From Punica granatum (lineage: Eukaryota; Streptophyta; Magnoliopsida; Myrtales; Lythraceae): 64,000 bases of DNA. The stretch spans positions 1 through 64,000 of the forward strand of contig NW_022204486.1 in the NCBI RefSeq assembly GCF_007655135.1, written 5' to 3'. Positions 1-10,483 of this stretch are shown piece by piece. The notes under the pieces are model-generated. The model did not search any database and was not told the DNA's origin. It saw nothing but the letters and a program-made list of their open reading frames with translations. A program made the position numbers and the translations under genes. How positions within the stretch are numbered: position 1 is the first letter of the stretch; each line of letters opens with the position of its first letter.

Positions 1-1745
1 TTCTTCGTTAACTTTGCATAACTCATTGGCTAAGGCAAACTTCCGAATAGAGAAAGTCAGCAAAGTAGTAGCCGGCACTCGGGACAAAGCATCTGCAGCA
101 GAATTTTGGTTGCCAGGACGATATAATATATTGCATTCATAACCAACCAGCTTGCTAAGCCATTTCTGTTGTTCAAGAGTTTGTATTACCTGATCCTGTA
201 GATTTTTCAAAGATTGATGGTCTGTAATGATGGTAAATTTGCGCCCCAAGAGATATTGTCGCCATTTACTCACAGCTTGTGTTATGGCATACATTTCCCT
301 GTGATAAGTAGAAGCGCTCTGCATTCGTGGACACAATTTATGACTGAAATAAGCCACGGGATGGCCCTCTTGGGATAATACTGCCCCCAATTCCAATGTT
401 GGAGGCATCAGTTTCAACCTGAAAGTCTTTAGAGAAATCGGGTAATGCTAATACCGGGGTGGAACTGAGCTTTTGTTTCAATGTGTCGAAGGTTTCCTGC
501 GTCACCGAATTACAGCAAAAGGCATCCTTGCGCAACAGGTCCGTTAAAGGACCAAAAATATGCGCATAATGTTTAATAAATCTCCTGTAATAACTTGCTA
601 ACCCCAAAAAACTACGTACTCTCTTGACATTTTGCGGTTGAGGCCACTGCTGAATAGTGTTAATTTTGTCCGGGTCAACAACAAGACCTTGTTTGGAGAT
701 AACATGTCCCAAATAACCCACTTGAAATTGACCAAATAAACACTTGGATTGCTTGGCGACAAGGTGGTTATCCCTCAACAATTGCAACACCATTCGTACG
801 TGATCCAAATGAGTCGTCCAAGTAGGGCTATAGACAAGTATATCATCGAAAAATACCAAAACAAACCGACACAAATAAGGCCGAAAGACCTCATTCATAA
901 GAGCTTGGAAAGACGAAGGGGAATTAGAGAGGCCGAAAGGCATTACCAAGAACTTGTAATGTCCGTCATGAGTACGAAAAGTTGTTTTTTCCACATCCTA
1001 AGCTTTAATTTGTATCTGGTGATATCTGGCCAACAAGTCCAGGTTGGAGAAGTAGTGGGCACCATGGAGCTTGTCGAATAGCTCATCGATAGATGGGATG
1101 GAAAAACGATCCCTAACCGTGATAGCATTTAGAGCTCTGTAATCGACACAAAAGCGCCAAGTACCATCCTTCTTACGAACGAGCAAGAGTGGAGAAGAAA
1201 AGGGACCGGTACTGGGTTGAATGATGCCCTCTTTAAGCATCTCTGCAACCAGTCTTTTCATTTCTTGCTTTTGAAAGTGTGGATACCAATAGGGCTTCAC
1301 ATTCACCGGGCCAGAGTTAGGCAGCAGGTGAATCGAATGATCATGATTTCTAGAGGGCAGTGAGCCATGTGGCTTAGCGAAGACATCCAAGAAAGAAGTC
1401 AATATCGCCGAGAGTTCTGGGGGGTACTCTGGAGTGGATTCCACACTTGCTGTTAATAACTCCAAATGAAAAAACGAAGCAATAGAGTCAGTGTCCTTCA
1501 TGCGCTTCAGACATTGTAGCTGGACGGGTTGAATAGCAGGTGCAGAGTCACCTTCCCAACCGATACGCTTCCCTTGAAAATCGAATTCTAGGAACCGATT
1601 TGAATATCCGTGAGAATCGGACCCAAGGTAGCCAGCCAAGAAACGCCCAAAACCATATTAGACCCATGTAATTGAAGGACATAGAAATCAACTGGAAGTT
1701 CACAACCTTGAATTGAAAGGGGTACACTCCGGATAATGCCTTCAC
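1..1745 (-). pseudogene. gypsy reverse transcriptase–RNase H pseudogene
   Basis: The minus-strand frame 1639-998 holds the N-terminal RT signature (PSTGPFSSPLLLVRKKDGTWR, then CVDYRALN). After a single stop at 998-1000 the same frame continues from 994 to 338. That part has [13 protein letters not shown], the catalytic FFDDILVYS box, [12 protein letters not shown], and the start of RNase H ([14 protein letters not shown]). A frameshift near 395 breaks RNase H, which then continues in another frame to base 1 (AYFSHKL, ITDHQSLK, then a DALSR-type motif). The usual SKLDLRSGYHQI box reads SNLDLLARYHQI. This copy cannot make an active enzyme. Confidence 0.92.
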
Positions 1746-1769
1746 ATGACAATCGTTCTCCGCTCCCCA

Positions 1770-2130
1770 CTAACACAGAAAATGCATAGGAGGGTTCAAT
1801 AGGTATCCCATAAACTTCACCACCCGAGCTTGCATGAAATTGTGCGTACTACCCCCATCCACGAGGACTTGAACTGGTGTTCCATGAACGTGGCCAGTAA
1901 ATCGTAGAGTCGTAGGGGAAATACTCCTAGCTAGGGCATAATATGAAATAGCCGACTGCGTTTGTACTTCTTGTACCTGCAGCTCCTCAACCAAGGCGGA
2001 ATCGCCGGAAGTCTCCAAAGCAGGGCCGCTGTGTTGCCCAACGTCCTCCTCAAAGAGAAACAGCTTTGGTCGAGCTGCATATTTATGAGTAAAGGTATAC
2101 TTTTCATCTCAATAGAAACAAAGACCCTTC
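1770..2130 (-). pseudogene. gypsy aspartic protease region
   Basis: The minus-strand frame ending at 1770 contains VLVDGGSTHNFM, the active-site region of the plant gypsy retropepsin (D-G/S-G-S/A-T-H-N-F). The usual DSG is DGG here. The frame begins at about 2018 and runs on from the ruined zinc knuckle. The protease would cleave the gag-pol polyprotein. It is separated from the RT frame by a frameshift near 1745-1770. Confidence 0.85.
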
Positions 2131-3024
2131 TCAGGCCGTTGTTGGGCTTCCGCGTAACTCAGTCGCTTCACTGGTTGTTTCCCAGGGACGCGTTGTTGAA
2201 GAGATTGGCGTTGAACCCATAGAACTGGATGGAGTAGATGGCGTCGAAAGCAACCAAGGACTGCGACCTAACGAAGGTCGAATAAATCCCTTCTCAAGGG
2301 CAATGCGTTGTTCATGTAGATGGGCTAAAGTGATAGCATCCTTCAGTGTAGTGGGCCTATGGACCAAGACTGTTGTCTTAATATCCAATCTGAAGCCCGA
2401 AATAAAGAAATGGAGCAAAAACTGAGTGGGCAACACCATAGTTTCATTGGAAATAGCTTTAAAGCTTGCCTGGTACTCAGTGACAGTGGTATGCTGGCGA
2501 AGTTTAGCCAGCCGACCCTCTGGAGCTTCAAAATCTTTCTTATGGAACCTTTTAACGAGGGCCTCAGCAAGATGCGGCCAATCAACCAACTGTTTGTTAC
2601 GAAACATCCATCGATACCACTCAAGAGCGGCACCTTCCAAGTAGAAAGAAGCCAGATCTAGCTGATGATCAGGGTTGATTTTATAAAACTCAAAGTAACG
2701 CTCAACCTAAAATGTCCAAGCCTCTGGGTTGGTGCCACTGAAACGGCTAATCTCAACTGGAGCCGGCTTATGATGCAAGGTCGGAGTGTTGTTGGTCCCA
2801 GATCCTTGGCCCAAAAAATCAGAAGCAGATTTACCAAGATTAGCCATAAAGTCGTCCAGCTGAGTTCCCAGGGAAGACAGACGGTGTAATACCTCTTGGA
2901 AAAGCTTTTGTTAACCCAGCACAGTGGAATTCAAACCTTCAAACTCCTTTTTGTGTTGGATTTGAGCTTCCTGAACAGCCCTTAAGGAATCATCGAGAAC
3001 CTTGAGGCGAGTACCCTCTGCCAT
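2131..3024 (-). pseudogene. gypsy gag (capsid) pseudogene
   Basis: The reading frame starts at the ATG at 3024 (MAEGTRLK) and covers a coiled N-terminus followed by the Retrotrans_gag core. The core is recognisable from LEGAALEWYRWM and the later FHKKDFEAPEGRLAKL and LLHFFISGF stretches. Two in-frame stops interrupt the N-terminal third, near 2912 and 2706; the longest open piece is 2131-2640. Downstream, where a CCHC zinc knuckle is expected (about 2090-2130), the first cysteine is followed by a stop in place of the second, and the last is a tyrosine. The nucleic-acid binding knuckle is therefore destroyed. Gag would form the virus-like particle of the element. Confidence 0.85.
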
Positions 3025-3039
3025 CGGAGTCGAGAACGC

Positions 3040-3452
3040 ACCAGTAACAGAGAATCAATGGAACAATACTCAGAGAAGTAAGCAACGAAGACTAATTATG
3101 TATTTACTCGACAATTCTTAAGGGAGAATTGCAATCCTCACATCAGAACATTCACGGAAGAAAAGGATGAGAATTCAGAGAAGAAGGGGATGAGAATACA
3201 TAGAGAGAACTAAGGGGATGAGAATAAGGAATATAGCTCAACTGAATTCATACCCCTCACTTCCATTCCCCCCTTATTATAACAGCTCACTCCCTACCCA
3301 TATATGCCAGCACACTCGTCTATAACTAACACGGGCCCCAGACGAAATCATCAGACCTTCGAGAAGGTATCCTCTGACGTGAGCTCCTCCTCTGTGCACT
3401 TTGCTAACCACCACCATCATCCCTGCTAGCACTTGCTCCCTCATTCGTAACA
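3040..3452 (-). repeat. 5' LTR of the Ty3/gypsy element (inner boundary approximate)
   Basis: The outer end is TGTTACGAATGAGG on the minus strand, at 3452. The stretch to about 3040 is non-coding, has runs of A/T and repeated CTCATCC-type motifs, and precedes the gag start at 3024. No clear tRNA primer-binding site was found, so the inner end is only approximate. A 5-bp target duplication cannot be checked because the other LTR is outside the window. Confidence 0.5.
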
Positions 3453-3453
3453 A

Positions 3454-4289
3454 ACGCTCTTGTTGGCAGTTTGTGGGAAGTAAGGTGCCTCACCCAAGAT
3501 CTTCTCCACTGCTAATTTCTCATAAGGGAAGAGAGGGCATGTTAGTATACTTGAGCTAGAAAATGAAATTATACTCTTCGATTTTGCTACTTCTGAGGGT
3601 AGAGATTAGGCTCTTAACAATGGTCCTTGGCATATAAATCATAGTCCCTCTTGAGGCCATGGAAGAAGGACATCAAGAAGATTGAATTTGCTTTAAAAAA
3701 GCCTCTAGTATAGGTTAAGCTTTCTAAAATTCCTTTGCAAGTCATGACATGCGAGGGATTGAGCTATCTAGCAAGTGGTTTAGGAGTTCCCATTTGCTTG
3801 GAGAAAACAACTAAACACATTACTAGTGGTAGTACAGCTAGAGTATGTGTGGAGCTTAACTCTATAGGGGTTTATCCTGATGATATCGATGTATTACTTG
3901 AGGATGGAACAATGGTTAAAGTGTTGGTTGAGTATCATTGGGCTAAACAAAAGATCATTAAGAAAGTTGAGAAACAATGGGACAAGAAAGAGGTCTTAGT
4001 GGAGAAATCAGTTGTTCATAAGGTTACACAGGCTCCAAAGGATGTAATGGTGGAAAGTAATATAGAGGAAGGTAGTACAAAGGTAGTGGAGGAATTTGCT
4101 AGTATCATTGTCTCAAAGAGTCCTCAGAAGGTGAAATACTCCGAAGTTATTCCTGTCTTAGAGAATGAAGGTAGCAGCAAGAAGAGTGGGGCTCGCTTAA
4201 GTTCTACAATAGTGGTAGTACCAGTGATTGAATCTCCTAATTATTTTGTCATCCTTAATACTAAAACAAAGAAGGAGACTCTTCTGTAA
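3454..4289 (+). pseudogene. LINE ORF1 (DUF4283-like nucleic-acid binding protein), 5'-truncated
   Basis: The open part is 3735-4289 (184 aa). It includes GLSYLASGLGVPICLEKTT and a YPDDIDVLLEDGTMVKVLVEY-like stretch, typical of the post-DUF4283 region of plant LINE ORF1 proteins. Upstream, from 3454, related coding (ALVGSL, then LENEIILFDFATSEGRD, then ALNNGPW) is visible with stops and shifts. These match the DUF4283 pattern in which a residue of the NGPW type precedes the hydrophobic core. ORF1 proteins package LINE RNA. The N-terminus is cut off by the gypsy LTR at 3452. No CCHC knuckle is evident in the remaining C-terminal part. Confidence 0.8.
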
Positions 4290-4439
4290 TCGAAATTGCT
4301 TCAACTGTCACCTAAGAAACCTAGGAGGACAACATTGAACTGTAATGAGATGTTGAGCAATATTACTCAAAACCAGAAGAAGAACAAGACAGGTGGGAAA
4401 GATGTAACTGGTCCCCAGGCCAGAGGTATGTCTCCCTGC

Positions 4440-4933
4440 CTACCTGTTCCCAATGAAAAAAATACTTACTTGGAATGTCAAAGGTTTAATAATCCTTTGA
4501 AGCACCAAGAAGTTTGCAGATTGGCATATGCTAATAAGATCAATATTCTTTGCATTTTGTAAACTCGTGTGCATGAGAATAAAATGCAATTGATTCTTAA
4601 TGATTCTTTCCAAAATTGGTCTATTATCCACAATTTTTAACATCATCCTCTTGGAAGAGTGTGAGTTCTTTATAATAGCACCATGAAATTGTTTGTTATG
4701 GAAAGCTCTTAGCAGTATATTCACTGTGCGATCAGGATTGATTCCTCCTTTGCTTTCTATAATTCTGTGGTTTATGCTGCAAACTTTGTGACAGACAAAG
4801 CAAGGCTATGGAACTCTCTTAAGAATCTAAGGAATTTGGTGGGAGCTTTTCCATGGATTGTCTCTGGGGATTTTAACATTGTTAAGACTGAAAAGAAGCT
4901 AGTAATGGTGATATAAGTGATCTTCGTGGTAAG
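4440..4933 (+). pseudogene. LINE ORF2, endonuclease N-terminal half
   Basis: The region begins with a frame close to 4455 reading ILTWNVKGLNNP (after frame correction), the classic start of the plant LINE apurinic endonuclease. It continues with RLAYANKINILCIL and an ET-like catalytic position turned into a stop at 4561. At about 4855-4880 the motif PWIVSGDFN appears, a catalytic endonuclease box. The sequence is then cut at 4933 by the hAT element. The endonuclease would nick target DNA for target-primed reverse transcription. Multiple stops make this a pseudogene. Confidence 0.85.
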
Positions 4934-6373
4934 CAAGGTTTTCAGAATCGCGATTCTACCTAGAATCGGTCGAGGGTCGTAGAATCGTGAATCGTAAAAT
5001 CGTAACGTGAATCGTAAGATTCTATCTGTAATTAAAAAATAGCATATATATATGTATTATACTTTCCTGAACAAAAAATAAATAAATCAATCCTTGATTC
5101 CTTATATTCAAAAAAATACCAAAAACCAAAACTTGTTCTCTATCTCAATAAGTACTTCCAATGCATCAAGTCCTGGTTCAATTCTTTTTCCCTTTACTCC
5201 ACCCAATTACTAGTGTTGGTTGCTGAGACGTTCTATGATTTTATCAGGATTATAGGCTATTGGCAACAATGTCGGAAATCAAGAATCGGTCTTGCATACT
5301 TAGTTTATCATCTACTGGGCATTTGTTCTACGCATGTCATCCGCAGATAAAGCTAAACAAGCATCATATGACTTGCTAAAGTCCTAAAATCATATAGCAT
5401 TTTGTTCATCAATAAGAATGAGTCGACATGACCAACCAATTGCACAGACGAAGATAACTGCAAAGCAAATCCACTCTACCGGGAGAACCCAACTCCACCC
5501 CATTTAAGAATGAGCAGTTAATCAAAGTGCCATCACCTATAGCGGAACTTGATCGAATCAAAGTGTCAACTTTCACGTTCAATCGCAAATTGCACCACAA
5601 AAGTCAAAACTTTTGCTGAGCATTATGCACAAAAAGCTCAACCGAAAAGCTAACGAGGTACAGGAATCCAAACCGAAACGTACGGCCATTCCACCAACAA
5701 AGTAAAGACAGTATGAGAATCAAACTTGCAAAAGCCAATAACCTGAGAAGTCGTCGTTGTTGGCCATGGCGGTGCCCGAATATCTCCGCCGATCAAATGC
5801 CTTTCCACCTCGGCACCGACCTGGACGGGGGATCGTCGGAGGCGCCCTGATGCTCGGACGGCAACGAAGAATAGCGTTCCCAGAGGCGGTCAGTTCAGTC
5901 CTTCTGGCGCTTCTCAGAATCGCCTGTCTCCCTTGTGGGGATTGCCGATTTTTTTAGTCAGCCTTCAAGCTCATCGGAGTCGGAACAACCGAACAAGAGA
6001 CACCGGTACGGGTAGAACAAGAAGAATCTGAAGGCCAGTGGATTAGGGCACGGAGATGTCGGGGAGAAGGGGGGAGAGCCGGAGAAGAAGAAGAGGAGGA
6101 GGGGGGGTGGTTTTGTGTTTAAGAAGAGTCGGGCTCATTGCCAATGGGCTGGGCTTTGGCCCAAGGGCCCAAATCAGGCCTGCCCTCTGCGCGAGTGTAG
6201 GCCGAATCCGGAATCGCGGAATCGGCCCGATTCCGCGATTCAGCAATTCAACGCCCGATTCAGGCCCGATTCAACATATTGCGATTCAGCCCATAGGATC
6301 GGAATCGTATGACCCCTCTAGAATCGTAGAATCGTACGATTCTACGATTCGAATCGTGATTCTAAGAACCATG
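4934..6373. mobile_element. Non-autonomous hAT-type DNA transposon (1,440 bp) inside the LINE
   Basis: The ends are inverted repeats: the left end starts CAAGGTTTTCAGAATC and the right end, reversed, starts CATGGTTCTTAGAATC. Both are followed by arrays of AGAATCG-type subterminal repeats. An 8-bp duplication GTGGTAAG flanks it exactly (4926-4933 and 6374-6381). Eight-bp duplications with short CA-start inverted repeats are the hAT signature. Excising the element plus one duplication restores the LINE endonuclease reading frame. No transposase is visible inside; the interior carries a GC-rich gene-like fragment on the minus strand. Confidence 0.88.
5743..6050 (-). other. Possible captured host-gene leader and first exon inside the hAT element
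   Basis: On the minus strand, a GC-richer stretch (about 6050-5768) without long AT runs leads to an ATG at 5767 in strong context (GCCATGG). Eight codons (MANNDDFS) follow, then a splice-donor-like CAG|GTTATT at 5743/5742. The sequence beyond is AT-richer, as an intron would be. This is unlike the subterminal repeat DNA on either side. It suggests capture of a cellular gene fragment (Pack-type hAT), but the donor gene is not recognised. It could also be chance. Confidence 0.35.
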
Positions 6374-6381
6374 GTGGTAAG

Positions 6382-7293
6382 GATGAATTTCGAGATCTTC
6401 TACATGAGGTTGAAGTGCAGGACCATCCTTTTGTTGGCAATTACTATACGTGGTCAAATAAAAGATCTAAGGGGTTTATTGCAGGAAATTCGATAGGGTA
6501 CTTGTGAATGAGCATTGGTACTCCACTTACTCAAGTTCTGTGGTTGAATTTCTACACCCTATGATTTCAAATCACAACCCAAGTGTCGCTATTGTATTTT
6601 CAAAAGGTTATCACGAAGAACTTTTTTAAATTCTTCAACTTTTGGACCTTTCGTCCAAGGTATGAAGAGGTACTAAAAAATGATTGGATCAGAGAGACTC
6701 ATGGAACTCCAATGTATCTTCTTTGTAAGTGCCTTAAGCAATTGAAGAAGACGCTAAAATATTTCAATAAGGAGAATTTTGAAGATATTTGAAAGAGAGT
6801 CAAAGAAGCTGAGTATAGGCTGAACGAGGTTTAGTCAAGGATTCTAAACGGGAACCATTCTTCTGATCTCTTGGTTGCTAAGCAAGATTTAAGCCACGCC
6901 TATATTGAACTGAGAAGTGTCGAGGAGAGCTTTTACTAGCAAAAGGCAAGGATGAGGTGGCTTTCTTTAGGAGATCATAATCCTAGTTATTTTCATAAAA
7001 TTGTTAAAGTGAGAAGATCTAAACATACTCTTAAACTCCTCTTCACTGAAGATGGCACCAAATTGGATGACCCTGAGATGATTTCTAATGAAGCAGTGGG
7101 ATTCTATCAAAGGTTGTTGGGCTCACGAGATCCTCTTGTTACAGGTGCTCATCCTTCAGTTCTACAAAGCATTCTGAATTTCACTCTTTCTGAGGAGCAC
7201 TCTATCTTACTCTCTCAATCAGTTACTGATATGGAGATTAAAGATATCCTTTGGAGCATTAAGGGGGATAGAGCTTCTGGCTCTGATGGGTAT
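6382..7293 (+). pseudogene. LINE ORF2, endonuclease C-terminus and linker to reverse transcriptase
   Basis: Immediately after the hAT target duplication the frame reads DEFRDLLHEVEVQDHP, then NYYTWSNKR and FDRVLVNEHW, typical of the endonuclease C-terminal half. At 6558-6600 the SNHNPSVAIVF stretch corresponds to the SDHxP catalytic motif, with N in place of D. The open piece 6952-7326 reads MRWLSLGDHNPSYFHK and later IKGDRASGSDGY, the linker and RT entry found in plant LINEs. It is cut at 7293 by the LTR unit. Several stops lie between 6490 and 6950. Confidence 0.85.
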
Positions 7294-7408
7294 TGTCAGC
7301 ACCCCATTTTGGTCCACTGGCTCTAGGATATGACATCAACAAGGCTTCCGACTAGGGTTCCACAACTCTAACAAAAAATGACGAGGGCAACATATGGAAT
7401 TTTGCAGC

Positions 7409-10400
7409 TGTCAGCACCTAATTTCGGTCCATCGGCTCCGAGGGGGGCAAAATTGTCATTTCCTAATTAACCACATTTTCTTAAAAAAAAATAAAAAATT
7501 ATTAAATTAATTTTAATTAAATTAAATTGTATATGTACAAAAATAAAAGATTCGGGCAGTCCCGGGCAGGCCGGGCAGCGTTGACCGGCTGCCCGGGACA
7601 GCCGGCTTTTTAAAAAAAAAAAATTATCGGCAGGCCGGGCAGGGCCGGGCAGTGCTCACCGGCTGCCCGCGATCCCCGCCGGCCCAGAACTGCCCCCAAA
7701 TCGCGGTTTTCCGCGATTTTCTCCAAATCGGCTGAAATCTCAACGGAAACGGGGAAGAAATTGGAATTAAATAAACAGAAATGGAATTCTGCTAGGGAGG
7801 AACAAGACCTAGCAAGAAGAAACGGCAATTTTGCTCTCGATTGGACGAATTTGGAGATCGGTTGATTCGAGAACCGTTGCCGGAAAATCGCGAAATTCCC
7901 CCCGATTCCGACTGCCTAAACTCCGGTGAGGCCTAGATCGACTACGGCGAGGCGTCGACGGTGTCCAGAACCGTCACCCGAGCCCTCTCGTGCCGTCGTC
8001 GCGGCGTCCAGGGGCGAGAACCGCCGCCCCCCAGCCTCGTCGCCGCCGCTGCCCCGAACCCGGTCGCCCTTCGGCTAACGGGCCTCGGCCCATTTCCCTT
8101 TCTTTTGCAGGCCCAGCCCGGAAGCTTGGCCCATTCAGGCCCAACGCCCAGTCCAGCCCAGCATCTCTTCCGGGCGGTTTCTCCTTCGAGCGGGCGATCC
8201 GATCCGATCTGACCCGATTGTCCGGCGATTTTTTTTATTTACAGAGAAGCCCCTCAACTTTTCGGATTAGGTAAATCCTCGACTTAGTGGCATGATTAGG
8301 ACTCATTTCCTGAATATTATTGTTTGCTTGATGGATATAATGTGAATTGAGTGTTCTTGGGTCGCGTGGGTGATCGGATTTGTCTCGAACTCGATTTTAC
8401 GAACTTTCCATTTTGTTACATTTCTGTCCAGAGGACTCATTTTATTTTTTTCAGATCTGCCCCGAACCCTAAAATTTATTTTCAACCAAGTCCCGGTCAT
8501 TTTACTATTTTCCAATCAGTCCTTGGATTTTACAGAATTTCTCAAGCGTCCCAAAGGACTTTCCAAGTTGTTTCAGTTTAGTCCCTGGGCCATTTTTCAC
8601 CCTTTTCAGATCTGCCCCGAATTTCAAAATTTATTTTCAATCAAGTCCCAGTCATTTTACTATTTCCCCAATCAGTCCTGGAATTCCCAGAACATTTCAA
8701 GCATCCCAAAGAGCTTTCCAAGTTGTTTCAGTTTAGTCCTGGGGCCATTTTTTTTTTATTTTCAGATCAGTCTCGATTTTCAAATCCATTTCAAATAAGT
8801 CCTAGGACATTTTCAGTAATTTTTTGCACAGTCCCCATTTTTAGAATTTTCAAATCAGTCCCCAATTTTTTATAATTTTCAAATCAGTCCCTAATATTTT
8901 TTCAGAATTTTCAAATCAGTCCCTGATCTTTTAAAATCGTTCAATTTAGTCCCTGGACTTTTTCTAAAAATATCTTACCCTTTTCTACTTGGATCACCCA
9001 CCGACAATGTATGTGCCGCATTTAAATATTTTATTTTTGTAATTATATGTATGCAACATGACCATGTCGGAAATTAGAGTTTATCAGGCGGTCAACCAAA
9101 TGGCTATCTCGACGACTCGAAACCCGTAAATCAAAGCATTCGGCAAATTTCTAATTAACCTAAAATTCTACATATGGGGTAATCGGGACGTTGAATTTGG
9201 CTAAATTAAATCACTTGACTCTTTTAAATAAATTGCACGAATTGATTAATAATTTGTAATCGCGTCGACAGTTCAAGAACTGTTAGTCATGCCCTTTTCA
9301 AAATTCACAATTTCAAAAGTACAGAGATACGTACAACGTAATCTTGATTTTCATGCACACACATATTTACCGATTCAAGGGCATGATTACCGGTTCTTGT
9401 CCTGCCGTGATCCTAGCGTAGGTTTGAGCATAGAATTGGTCAAAACATGGGAAAACAAATTAATCACAAACTCGGCTTAAATCAAACACGGGCAATAGTC
9501 GAATAGAGGGTTAGGTTTTGGATTTTTAGGTAAAAATACTTTTAATCTATAAAAGCCATATTGTCGCGATACAAAATAATCTAAAAATAACCCACTCATT
9601 CGAGACTTGACTATGGACATCATGCCTGTCGGGTCCGTTAAATGATGCCGAATGCTACATATCCTATCCATCATCCTATTTGTTTGTTTTAGGGTAGGAT
9701 TTGTATGCCAAGATACCCCGGATAATAATTGATTAACTCACGTAAATTCGATAATAACAAAATCTCATTGTTTTGTTTATTTGCGCTTACTTGTTACATT
9801 TTTTACACTTATTTGTTATGCGGGTCGAGCCCGATCCTTTAGGATACGATTCACTGGGTCCAATGCCCATAACCTTCGATCACGGGGTGCAATGCCCCCA
9901 TGCACTGAGTGCGCATTTAATTTAATTTCCAGTCTTTTCCAAAATCATACGGTGAGCATGAGTGAAATAACGGCCGAACGCAAACCGACCGGAATTCAGT
10001 CATTGTAATTTATCTTTTATTTATTTATTTGAGAGAACAATGTAAGGTTTTACATTATACATATATTCATGTAAAATCCCGGTCGGAGAGTGGACGGTCA
10101 GAGGGTTTCTTCGAATTTACGGTGTCAAAACGCATAAGATGAGCGGAACTTAATAAAGCGGTAATTAAATTAAAATGGCAAGCTTAGACAAGCTAGAGTA
10201 CCGAAAGGGCGTGTGGGATATAGGCCCACACGTAATAGAACCCCCGAATTCGGAATTTTCGGTTCCGTACAGACCATTGCCTTAGCATCTTAAGTGTACC
10301 CCGTACTCCTAGACCCGGGTAACTTGCCGGCCCTCGACCTTCGGGTCGTAAAATGACAAGTGGCGACTCCTTCTCACGTGCGTCCGTCGCGCGTCCCCGG

Positions 10401-10483
10401 GAAGGTGGACACTCCCAAGCCGCGTTGCATTTAGGCGCGCGCATGCGTGCCCCGACGAGACGAAATTCGGGTGCGCATACACA
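7409..10483. repeat. LTR copy A (about 3 kb)
   Basis: It starts TGTCAGCACCTAATTTCGG at 7409 and runs to about 10483, where GGGTGCGCATACA corresponds to the end of copy B. It includes GGGCAG-rich direct repeats (7555-7680), a GC-rich region (7900-8200) and a 'CAGTCC' degenerate array (8400-8960). The 3' ~1.4 kb match copy B at roughly 85-90% by eye. The exact right end is uncertain: a possible 5-bp duplication GCAGC lies at 7404-7408 and 10734-10738, which would extend the insertion to 10733. Confidence 0.55.
8421..8960. repeat. Degenerate tandem repeat within LTR copy A
   Basis: Two adjacent copies of about 165 bp (near 8421-8590 and 8591-8750) share TTTTCAGATCTGCCCCGAA, TCATTTTACTATTT and CTTTCCAAGTTGTTTCAG. 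They are followed by shorter units built on TTTTCAAATCAGTCCC up to 8960. A reduced version of the same array is present in copy B near 13080-13200. Confidence 0.75.

Larger units (their letters stand above)
1..3452 (-). mobile_element. Ty3/gypsy LTR retrotransposon, degenerate, cut by left window edge
   Basis: Read on the minus strand, the order is LTR (from 3452 downwards), gag, aspartic protease, reverse transcriptase, RNase H, then the window edge. This gag-PR-RT-RH order is that of Ty3/gypsy elements; integrase and the second LTR would lie to the left of base 1. The coding part carries several in-frame stops and at least one frameshift, so the copy is dead. The LTR outer end is taken at 3452 because the minus strand begins there with TGTTACGAATGAGG, and recognisable LINE ORF1 coding resumes directly at 3453. 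The chromovirus sub-lineage cannot be decided without the integrase. Confidence 0.9.

Noticed and set aside
7961..8274. GC-rich open frames in the LTR unit
   Set aside because: Pro/Arg-rich translations of LTR leader DNA, without any conserved domain and without counterparts in the sister LTR.
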